From positions 1-6,655 of the forward strand of contig WQWG01000041.1 of the NCBI GenBank assembly GCA_009785435.1: a DNA stretch of 6,655 bases, written 5' to 3'. Source of the stretch: Clostridiales bacterium (GTDB taxonomy: Bacteria; Bacillota; Clostridia; Peptostreptococcales; Anaerovoracaceae). Below are positions 1-4,995 of the stretch, in pieces. The position numbers were made by a program, and so were the translations under genes. Under the pieces are notes generated by a model. That model did not search any database. It was not told the origin of the DNA and worked only from the letters and a program-made list of their open reading frames with translations. Position 1 is the first letter of the stretch. Each line of letters begins with the position of its first letter.

Positions 1-17
1 CAAAAAAATTCCAAAAC

Positions 18-38
18 TTTTTGAAAAAATTTCAAAAA
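18..38. repeat. A/T-rich inverted repeat upstream of the operon promoter
   Basis: TTTTTGAAA (18-26) and TTTCAAAAA (30-38) are perfect 9-bp inverted arms around an AAA spacer. The repeat ends 5 bp before the -35 box and sits in a run of A-tracts (1-40). It has one G-C pair per arm, so as RNA it would be a weak terminator stem. It may act as an UP-like, bent-DNA element, be the tail of an upstream terminator, or be chance in A/T-rich DNA. The symmetry is directly visible; the function is inference. Confidence 0.45.
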
Positions 39-43
39 TACTA

Positions 44-72
44 TTGACAGAACGCCTAAAAAGTGTTAAATT
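44..72 (+). promoter_or_regulatory. Sigma-A type promoter of the hrcA-grpE-dnaK-dnaJ operon
   Basis: A consensus -35 box TTGACA lies at 44-49. The -10 is weaker: TTAAAT at 66-71 (16-bp spacer) or TAAATT at 67-72 (17-bp spacer), each matching 4 of 6 TATAAT positions. Transcription should start near 78-81, so CIRCE begins at or just after +1, as is usual for this operator. It is the only convincing promoter upstream of the four chaperone genes. No CtsR-type direct repeat is seen beside it. Confidence 0.8.
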
Positions 73-81
73 TAAAGAAGA

Positions 82-110
82 GTTAGCACTCACCTCGACA
101 GAGTGCTAAC
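82..110. promoter_or_regulatory. CIRCE operator (HrcA binding site)
   Basis: TTAGCACTC (83-91), a 9-bp spacer (92-100) and GAGTGCTAA (101-109) match the CIRCE consensus with no mismatch. One further G/C pair (82 and 110) extends the arms to 10 bp. The dimeric repressor HrcA binds this element in Bacillota and many other bacteria. It lies between the predicted transcription start and the hrcA start codon, ending 14 nt before the ATG. It would therefore block transcription initiation, and would also form a stem in the 5' end of the mRNA. HrcA is encoded directly downstream, so the operon is autoregulated. Confidence 0.97.
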
Positions 111-112
111 AG

Positions 113-120
113 AAAGGGAG
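113..120 (+). promoter_or_regulatory. Ribosome binding site of hrcA
   Basis: The purine run AAAGGGAG precedes the ATG at 125 by 4 nt, or by 7 nt counted from its AAGG core. It begins 3 nt after the CIRCE right arm, so the operator stem in the mRNA lies against the Shine-Dalgarno and could affect translation. That last point is inference. Confidence 0.7.
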
Positions 121-124
121 CAAG

Positions 125-1171
125 ATGAGCTTAAATGAAAGGAAATTGCGGATATTACAGGCGATCATAAGCGATTTTATTTATTCCGCTGAACCTGTAG
201 GCTCCAGAACGCTTTCTAAAAAATATGATATGGGCATAAGCCCGGCAACGATCAGAAACGAGATGTCAGATTTAGAAGAAATGGGATTTTTAACACATCC
301 GCATACATCTGCGGGCAGAGTTCCATCCGATAAGGCGTACAGGCTGTATGTTGACAACTTGATGAAAAAGTACGAAATCTCGGAAGATGAAAAAAAGCTG
401 ATCGACGAAAAGTTGACGAGCAATGTCATCGAATTTGAAAAAACGATTCAACATGCGGCGAGCCTTTTGTCAGAGCTGACAAATCTGACGGCATTTGCAA
501 TGACGCCTAAGCCTGAAAAGGATACCATAAAGCATATCAAACTGATGCCTGTCGATGAAATAACGGTCATATTGATGATCGTATCGGAGAGTGGGAAAGT
601 ATCGAATACGGCGCTCAAACTGGCGGTTCCGTATACGGAAGAGGGCCTTGACATTATTGGCAAGGCGATGACTTACAGTTATAAAGGGAAGAGCATTACA
701 GATGCGCTCAAACTGGACATCATTAAAAGCTTTGAACATGATATCGAAGCGATGAGCAAACTGGCGCAGACCATTGTACCCAACTTTTTAAAGACGCTTC
801 AAAATATGTTGGATGTCAACCTATATATGGATGGACTTACGAACATATTTTCATTTCCTGAATATAACGACATTGATAAGGCAAAGGTTTTCCTGAAGAT
901 GCTCGATAAGAAAGATCATTTCAGGGATATATTGATCAACCGGGAAAACGGCGTCATCATAACGATCGGAGATGAAAACTCCGATGAAATCATCAAGGAT
1001 TGCAGTCTGATCACAGCAACGTATCATGTTGATGGAACAATTGCTGGAAAGATTGGCGTTATCGGTCCGAAGCGAATGAAGTATGACGAAGTAACGTCGA
1101 TCATAGAATACGTCACTGAAAATTTGAGCAACACATTTAAACTGTCGGGAGGAAGCGAGAACAATGAATAA
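125..1171 (+). CDS. hrcA: Heat-inducible transcription repressor HrcA
   Basis: This 348-residue protein has the usual HrcA length. Residues about 3-77 form the N-terminal winged helix-turn-helix domain: ERKLRILQAIISDF, then EPVGSRTLSKKY, SPATIRNEMSDLEEMGFL and the wing signature HTSAGRVPSDKAYRLYVD (60-77). The middle and C-terminal parts fit the GAF-like dimerisation domain, with the late family motif VIGPKRMKYDEV. HrcA binds CIRCE as a dimer and represses class I heat-shock genes; in studied species it needs GroEL to stay active. The ATG at 125 is chosen because it has a ribosome binding site and gives the standard N-terminus. It is the first gene of the operon and lies just behind its own operator. 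Its stop codon is inside grpE, which suggests translational coupling. Identification is firm; the GroEL dependence is family knowledge. Confidence 0.97.
   Translation: MSLNERKLRILQAIISDFIYSAEPVGSRTLSKKYDMGISPATIRNEMSDLEEMGFLTHPHTSAGRVPSDKAYRLYVDNLMKKYEISEDEKKLIDEKLTSNVIEFEKTIQHAASLLSELTNLTAFAMTPKPEKDTIKHIKLMPVDEITVILMIVSESGKVSNTALKLAVPYTEEGLDIIGKAMTYSYKGKSITDALKLDIIKSFEHDIEAMSKLAQTIVPNFLKTLQNMLDVNLYMDGLTNIFSFPEYNDIDKAKVFLKMLDKKDHFRDILINRENGVIITIGDENSDEIIKDCSLITATYHVDGTIAGKIGVIGPKRMKYDEVTSIIEYVTENLSNTFKLSGGSENNE
1147..1154 (+). promoter_or_regulatory. Ribosome binding site for the upstream grpE start (ATG 1164)
   Basis: GGGAGGAA lies within the last codons of hrcA, 9 nt before the ATG at 1164. 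It supports the longer GrpE form, whose start overlaps the hrcA stop. Confidence 0.65.
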
Positions 1172-1703
1172 TAGAAAGGAGCCTCAAAACGTGAAAGAAA
1201 AAGAGTTAGAGGAACTGGAAGAAACGTTTGATGATGAGCTGGCTTCTGATTCCGAAGAAATTGCTGAAGCAGAACAGACGCAAGAGGCGGCAGAAGAACA
1301 AAACACAAAATATTTACGCCTGATGGCGGATTTCCAGAACTATAAAAGACGAATCGAAAAAGAAAAGGCCGATATTTATGCCTTTGCGAATGAAAAGCTT
1401 TTAGGCGAGCTTGTGAGCATCGTCGATGATTTTGAAAGAGCGCTGTCGCATGAAGCGGATGCTTCCGGAAGTTTTGTAGAGGGCATGCATATGATCTTTA
1501 AAAACTTTAACGGGGTACTTGAAAAGGCCGGATTAGAAGAGGTGGAAGCGCTTGGGGAAGATTTTGACCCAAACGTTCACAATGCGGTTATGACAAGTCC
1601 GGACAGCGGCTATGAGAGCGGAAAAGTCTGCGGCATCATACAAAAGGGATATAAGTTAAAAAATAGAGTGATCAGACCGAGCATGGTCAAAGTCGCGGAA
1701 TGA
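1164..1703 (+). CDS. grpE: Nucleotide exchange factor GrpE (Hsp70 cofactor)
   Basis: This 179-residue protein is within the normal GrpE range. Residues 1-48 are very acidic and low in complexity, as is common in GrpE N-termini. From about 49 a long helix begins, with the family motif LMADFQNYKRR (53-63), followed by the dimerisation region ending VDDFERAL (87-94). The C-terminal beta domain ends with the signature GYKLKNRVIRPSMVKVAE (162-179). GrpE works as a cytoplasmic dimer that releases ADP from DnaK. The ATG at 1164 overlaps hrcA by 8 nt and has GGGAGGAA 9 nt upstream. An in-frame GTG at 1191 has an equally good AGAAAGGAG 9 nt upstream and would give 170 residues lacking only part of the acidic leader. 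Which start is used cannot be settled here, and both could be. A 69-nt gap separates it from dnaK. Confidence 0.95.
   Translation: MNNRKEPQNVKEKELEELEETFDDELASDSEEIAEAEQTQEAAEEQNTKYLRLMADFQNYKRRIEKEKADIYAFANEKLLGELVSIVDDFERALSHEADASGSFVEGMHMIFKNFNGVLEKAGLEEVEALGEDFDPNVHNAVMTSPDSGYESGKVCGIIQKGYKLKNRVIRPSMVKVAE
1173..1181 (+). promoter_or_regulatory. Second ribosome binding site, for alternative grpE start GTG 1191
   Basis: AGAAAGGAG lies 9 nt before the in-frame GTG at 1191 and just inside grpE as read from ATG 1164. It is close to the anti-Shine-Dalgarno consensus. It may mark the real start, or sustain re-initiation by ribosomes finishing hrcA at 1171. Confidence 0.5.
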
Positions 1704-1772
1704 TTTGATTATACGTATCAAGCATACTGAGAACATAAATAAAATTGAGTAAAGAAAAATGAGGTGAAAAAA
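1704..1772 (+). promoter_or_regulatory. grpE-dnaK intergenic leader with dnaK ribosome binding site
   Basis: This 69-nt A/T-rich gap carries GAGGTG at 1761-1766, 6 nt before the dnaK ATG. No CIRCE, convincing promoter or terminator is visible. A weak 5-bp inverted repeat, TTGAT (1705-1709) and ATCAA (1717-1721), is too short to call. dnaK is therefore expected to be transcribed from the promoter ahead of hrcA. Its strong, unobstructed Shine-Dalgarno would help give the high DnaK level usual for this operon. Confidence 0.7.
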
Positions 1773-3644
1773 ATGGGAAAAGTAATAGGAATAGACTTAG
1801 GGACGACAAATTCGTGCGTAGCCGTTCTTGAGGGCGGCGAGCCAATCGTTATTACCAACGCGGAAGGAAACAGAACAACGCCATCGGTCGTGGGTTTTGC
1901 GAAAAACGGAGAAAGACTTGTAGGGGAGACGGCGAAAAGACAGGCGATCACAAACCCAACAAGGACGATTTCATCGATCAAGAGACAGATGGGAACGGAT
2001 TATACGGTTGAAATAGACGGTAAGAAGTATACCCCGCAAGACATCTCGGCGATGATCCTTGGCAAATTGAAGACAGATGCGGAAAGCTACCTGGGAGAAA
2101 AAGTAACGGAAGCCGTTATTACAGTTCCGGCGTATTTCACGGACAGTCAAAAACAAGCAACAAAGGACGCGGGTAAAATCGCGGGGCTGGATGTAAAGAG
2201 AATCATCAACGAGCCGACCGCGGCATCGCTTGCGTACGGACTTGACAAAGAAGAGCAAGCGCAGCATAAGATTTTGGTATACGATTTGGGAGGCGGAACG
2301 TTTGACGTATCGATCCTTGAACTTGGAGACGGTGTATTTGAAGTACTTGCGACAAACGGAAACAATAAGCTGGGCGGAGATGATTTTGATGATGCGCTTC
2401 TCAACTTTATGGCAGATACATTCGCAAAAGAAAACGGCGTTGATCTAAGGGCAGATAAGATGGCTCACCAGAGGCTGAAAGAAGCGGCGGAAAAGGCGAA
2501 GAAAGAACTTTCAAGCGCACAGACAACAAACATCAATCTGCCGTTTATTACAGTCAATCAGGATGGCCCGCTGCATTTGAATATGGACATCAGCAGAGCC
2601 AAATTTGAACAGTTGACTGCAGATCTTGTCGCAAAGACGATCGAGCCTGTGAACAAGGCAATGGCTGATGCCGGCGTGACGAGCGCAGACCTTGCAAAGG
2701 TCATCCTCGTAGGCGGTTCAACAAGGATTCCGGCTGTACAGGAAGCGGTTAAAAAAGTAACCGGAAAAGATCCGTTTAAAGGAATCAACCCGGATGAATG
2801 TGTTGCGATCGGTGCTGCGATCCAGGCGGGCGTATTGACAGGCGAAGTACATGACGTATTGCTTCTCGATGTAACACCGCTTTCGCTCTCCATCGAAACG
2901 TTGGGCGGCGTTGCGACGAAACTGATTGAAAGGAATACAACGATTCCGACGAAAAAAAGCCAGATATTCTCAACTGCAGCGGACAGCCAGACAGCGGTTG
3001 ATATCCACGTCATGCAGGGCGAACGCGATATGGCGACCGGAAACATTACGCTTGGCAGATTCCAACTGGCGGGCATACCACCGGCACCGCGCGGAGTGCC
3101 TCAGATCGAGGTTACGTTTGACATCGATGCGAACGGCATCGTAAACGTAAGCGCGAAAGACATGGGCACAGGCAAGGAACAAAGAATTACAATCACGTCT
3201 TCGACAAAGTTGACGGACGATGAAATCAAAGCAAAAATAAAAGAAGCGGAACAGTTCGCGGAGGAAGACAAGAAGAAAAAAGAAGAAGCCGAACTGAGAA
3301 ACAAGGCCGAAACGCTTGTCTACGAGACGGAAAAGGCGCTGAAAGAGATCGATGCAAGCTTATCCGAAGAAGAAAAAACGAGAATAACGGCGCTGAAAGA
3401 CGAACTCGCTACGGAACTTGAGGGCAACAATATGGAACTCATTAAAGACAAGACCGACAAGCTGACGGAGGAATTCCATACAATATCGTCTAAAATGTAC
3501 CAGCAGGCGCAAGGCGGCGCGGACGGGTTTGACCCGTCAAGCATGGGCGGCGCAGGAAGCGCTTCACACGCAAGCGACGATACTGCCGACAATGTTGTCG
3601 ACGCGGATTACCAAGTCGTTGACGAAGACAAAGACAAAGAATAA
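1773..3644 (+). CDS. dnaK: Molecular chaperone DnaK (Hsp70)
   Basis: This 623-residue DnaK starts at ATG 1773, giving the standard MGKVIGIDLGTTNSCVAV. A GTG at 1764 in the same frame lies inside the Shine-Dalgarno and is rejected. The nucleotide-binding domain (1 to about 360) shows the phosphate-1 loop GIDLGTTNS (6-14), NEPTAASLAYG (146-156), DLGGGTFDVSI (171-181) and VGGSTRIPAVQ (313-323). The hydrophobic linker DVLLLDV is at 361-367, followed by the beta-sandwich substrate domain and a charged helical lid. The tail contains VVDADYQVVDED. Around residues 74-82 it lacks the roughly 24-residue insert of E. coli-type DnaKs, which marks a monoderm lineage. It binds exposed hydrophobic segments of unfolded proteins in the cytoplasm, with DnaJ and GrpE driving its ATPase cycle. 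All key motifs are intact. Confidence 0.98.
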   Translation: MGKVIGIDLGTTNSCVAVLEGGEPIVITNAEGNRTTPSVVGFAKNGERLVGETAKRQAITNPTRTISSIKRQMGTDYTVEIDGKKYTPQDISAMILGKLKTDAESYLGEKVTEAVITVPAYFTDSQKQATKDAGKIAGLDVKRIINEPTAASLAYGLDKEEQAQHKILVYDLGGGTFDVSILELGDGVFEVLATNGNNKLGGDDFDDALLNFMADTFAKENGVDLRADKMAHQRLKEAAEKAKKELSSAQTTNINLPFITVNQDGPLHLNMDISRAKFEQLTADLVAKTIEPVNKAMADAGVTSADLAKVILVGGSTRIPAVQEAVKKVTGKDPFKGINPDECVAIGAAIQAGVLTGEVHDVLLLDVTPLSLSIETLGGVATKLIERNTTIPTKKSQIFSTAADSQTAVDIHVMQGERDMATGNITLGRFQLAGIPPAPRGVPQIEVTFDIDANGIVNVSAKDMGTGKEQRITITSSTKLTDDEIKAKIKEAEQFAEEDKKKKEEAELRNKAETLVYETEKALKEIDASLSEEEKTRITALKDELATELEGNNMELIKDKTDKLTEEFHTISSKMYQQAQGGADGFDPSSMGGAGSASHASDDTADNVVDADYQVVDEDKDKE

Positions 3645-3661
3645 AAAAAATAAAATAAGAC

Positions 3662-3701
3662 TTAGCTTTGCACAGTGGAATCATCCACTGTGCAAAGCTG
3701 A
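3662..3701. repeat. Perfect long stem-loop between dnaK and dnaJ
   Basis: AGCTTTGCACAGTGGA (3664-3679) and TCCACTGTGCAAAGCT (3684-3699) are perfect 16-bp inverted arms around the loop ATCA. In RNA, a U-G pair (3663/3700) and a U-A pair (3662/3701) can lengthen the stem to 18 bp. It starts 17 nt after the dnaK stop. No T-tract follows on the plus strand, so it is not a standard terminator for dnaK. On the minus strand it is followed after a few bases by a T-rich stretch (complement of 3645-3661). Possible roles are protecting the 3' end of dnaK mRNA, a processing site that lowers dnaJ relative to dnaK, an antisense terminator, or a copy of a dispersed palindromic repeat. The structure is certain; the role is inference. 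Confidence 0.85.
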
Positions 3702-3706
3702 TTCTC

Positions 3707-3733
3707 CCCTGCCTCCGCTTCGGATTGACAGGG
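3707..3733. repeat. Second, imperfect hairpin upstream of dnaJ
   Basis: CCCTG (3707-3711) pairs with CAGGG (3729-3733), and inside it TCCG (3714-3717) pairs with CGGA (3721-3724) around the loop CTT. The two stems are separated by an asymmetric internal loop (CC against TTGA). It begins 6 nt after the first stem-loop and ends 15 nt before the dnaJ Shine-Dalgarno. The two hairpins may be one structured unit. Locally this segment is richer in G+C than the A/T-rich flanks. No T-tract follows, so it is not an intrinsic terminator. Confidence 0.5.
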
Positions 3734-3748
3734 AATAGAAAAAGCAAT

Positions 3749-3753
3749 GGAGG
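3749..3753 (+). promoter_or_regulatory. Ribosome binding site of dnaJ, which fixes its start
   Basis: GGAGG lies 5 nt before the ATG at 3759. An upstream in-frame ATG at 3747 overlaps this site and has no good Shine-Dalgarno of its own, so 3759 is the start. The site is outside both upstream hairpins and should be accessible. Confidence 0.8.
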
Positions 3754-3758
3754 CAATC

Positions 3759-4916
3759 ATGGCAGAAAAGAGAGATTTTTATGAGGTGCTTGGATTAAAA
3801 AAAGGCGCTTCTGAAAGTGAGATCAAGAGCGCGTTCAGGAAGAAAGCGATGAAATATCATCCTGATAAAAACCCGGGCGATAAAAATGCGGAAGAAAAGT
3901 TCAAGGAAGTCAACGAGGCTTACGGCATTCTGTCCGATCCTGATAAAAAGAATAAGTACGATAAGTTCGGCCATGCCGGCGTAGATCCGAATGCAGGATT
4001 TGGTGGATTCGGCGGCGGCGGTTTCGGTGGCGGATTTGGTGGTGGCGCAGGTGGCTTTGAAGATATCTTTGATATGTTTGGAGGCATGTTTGGCGGCGGT
4101 GGATTCGGCCAAAGACGAAAGAACGCGCCGATGAAAGGCCGCGATCTTCAAAAGGGAATCACGATCACATTTGAGGAAGCTGCCTTTGGAACGAAAAAGA
4201 AGATCACTTTAAATAAGTATGTCAAGTGCGAGCCATGCAACGGGAGCGGAGCCGCGCCCGGAAGTTCTAAAGTAACATGCCAGAACTGTGGCGGAAGCGG
4301 AGAGACAAGAACAACCCAGAGGACGCCTTTTGGTCAGTTCCAAAGCGTTACGGCATGTGAACATTGTGAGGGAGCCGGTAAGATCGTTGACAAACCCTGC
4401 AATGAATGTGCAGGAACGGGCAAGGTGCGTAAAGAGGTAACGATGTCCGTTGATATTCCTGCCGGTGTTGATAATGACTCCGTCATATCCATCAAAGGCC
4501 AGGGAGAGCCGGGCATAAACGGAGGTCCGTTTGGAGACTTATACTTAGCGATCACAGTAAAACCGCATCAACTATTTAAACGAAAAGGACAGGATCTATG
4601 GTTGGAGATGCCTGTATCATTTGCGCAAGCGGCGCTCGGTGATGAACTGGTCGTGCCGACGTTGGACGAAAAAGTATCCTACAGCATTCCGGCAGGGACA
4701 CAGCCGGAAACCGTATTCAGGCTGAAAGGCAAGGGAATCAAGTCGCTCAGAAGCAATAAAATGGGAGACTTATACGTCAAAGTGATTCTGGAAGTGCCAA
4801 CCAAACTCAACTCGAAACAGAAAAAGATGATCGAAGAGTTGGGCAATGCCCTGACGAACGATAGCTACAGCAAAAAGAAGACATTTGCGGATACAATGAA
4901 AGATCTATTCAAATAA
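3759..4916 (+). CDS. dnaJ: Chaperone co-factor DnaJ (type I Hsp40)
   Basis: This 385-residue DnaJ has the full type I architecture. The J domain (about 5-70) carries the essential HPD at 34-36, which stimulates DnaK ATPase. A Gly/Phe-rich linker covers about 80-117. The zinc-binding domain has four CxxCxGxG repeats: C157/C160, C174/C177, C200/C203 and C214/C217, so both zinc sites are complete. The C-terminal substrate-binding domains follow, with GDLYVKVILEVP near the end. DnaJ delivers unfolded substrates to DnaK in the cytoplasm. The start at ATG 3759 follows GGAGG and gives the normal MAEKRDFYEVLG. It is the last gene of the operon and is followed by a strong terminator. No prmA or rsmE gene follows, unlike the arrangement in Bacillus. 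The paired hairpins upstream may set its level relative to dnaK. Confidence 0.98.
   Translation: MAEKRDFYEVLGLKKGASESEIKSAFRKKAMKYHPDKNPGDKNAEEKFKEVNEAYGILSDPDKKNKYDKFGHAGVDPNAGFGGFGGGGFGGGFGGGAGGFEDIFDMFGGMFGGGGFGQRRKNAPMKGRDLQKGITITFEEAAFGTKKKITLNKYVKCEPCNGSGAAPGSSKVTCQNCGGSGETRTTQRTPFGQFQSVTACEHCEGAGKIVDKPCNECAGTGKVRKEVTMSVDIPAGVDNDSVISIKGQGEPGINGGPFGDLYLAITVKPHQLFKRKGQDLWLEMPVSFAQAALGDELVVPTLDEKVSYSIPAGTQPETVFRLKGKGIKSLRSNKMGDLYVKVILEVPTKLNSKQKKMIEELGNALTNDSYSKKKTFADTMKDLFK
3996..4055 (+). repeat. Gly/Phe-encoding short repeats in dnaJ
   Basis: Imperfect repeats of GGN codons broken by TTT or TTC encode the GGF-type G/F linker (residues 80-99). One clear unit is GGTGGCGGATTT. This is normal for type I DnaJ, but such repeats can change length by slippage. 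A further short Gly-rich patch follows FDMFGGMFG at about 4092-4109. Confidence 0.6.
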
Positions 4917-4942
4917 ATCTTTGAATGAAACATAAAAAAATG

Positions 4943-4984
4943 AGTGCCTTGTAAGAGATATGAAACCTTACAAGGCACTTTTTT
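4943..4984. terminator. Bidirectional intrinsic terminator between dnaJ and the PBP gene
   Basis: AGTGCCTTGTAAG (4943-4955) and CTTACAAGGCACT (4967-4979) are perfect 13-bp arms around an 11-nt loop. The right arm runs into TTTTTT (4979-4984), which ends the chaperone operon 26 nt after the dnaJ stop. On the minus strand the stem is followed, after two bases, by seven Ts (complement of the A-run at 4934-4940). It should therefore also stop transcripts from the converging PBP gene, whose stop codon is at 4996-4998. Confidence 0.93.
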
Positions 4985-4995
4985 ATTGCTTATGA

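Noticed and set aside
1704..1760. Promoter or operator in the grpE-dnaK gap
   Set aside because: TTGATT at 1705-1710 has no -10 at proper spacing, the inverted repeat there is only 5 bp, and there is no CIRCE-like sequence.
1764..1772. GTG at 1764 as the dnaK start, adding three residues
   Set aside because: This GTG is part of the Shine-Dalgarno GAGGTG that serves ATG 1773. Starting at 1773 gives the universal MGKVIGIDLGTT N-terminus.
2558..3076. 172-codon open frame on the minus strand inside dnaK
   Set aside because: It lies opposite a fully conserved dnaK, has no recognisable domain and no upstream ribosome binding site noted. It is best explained as a shadow of dnaK codon use.
3664..3699. 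Stem-loop after dnaK as an intrinsic terminator of the operon
   Set aside because: The plus strand after the stem reads GATTCTCCCC with no T-tract, and dnaJ downstream has no promoter of its own. Termination here would silence it.
3725..3738. TTGACA at 3725-3730 as a -35 box for a dnaJ promoter
   Set aside because: No -10-like hexamer lies 16-18 bp downstream; that stretch is the dnaJ Shine-Dalgarno region. The hexamer is part of the second hairpin's right arm.
3747..3758. ATG at 3747 as the dnaJ start, adding four residues
   Set aside because: It overlaps the GGAGG ribosome binding site of ATG 3759 and has no good site of its own. DnaJ normally begins just before the RDFYEVLG motif.
3795..4151. 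118-codon minus-strand frame opposite the dnaJ J domain and Gly-rich region
   Set aside because: Its composition mirrors the antisense of J-domain and Gly codons, and no family features are visible. Other antisense frames over hrcA, dnaK, dnaJ and the PBP gene were dropped for the same reason.
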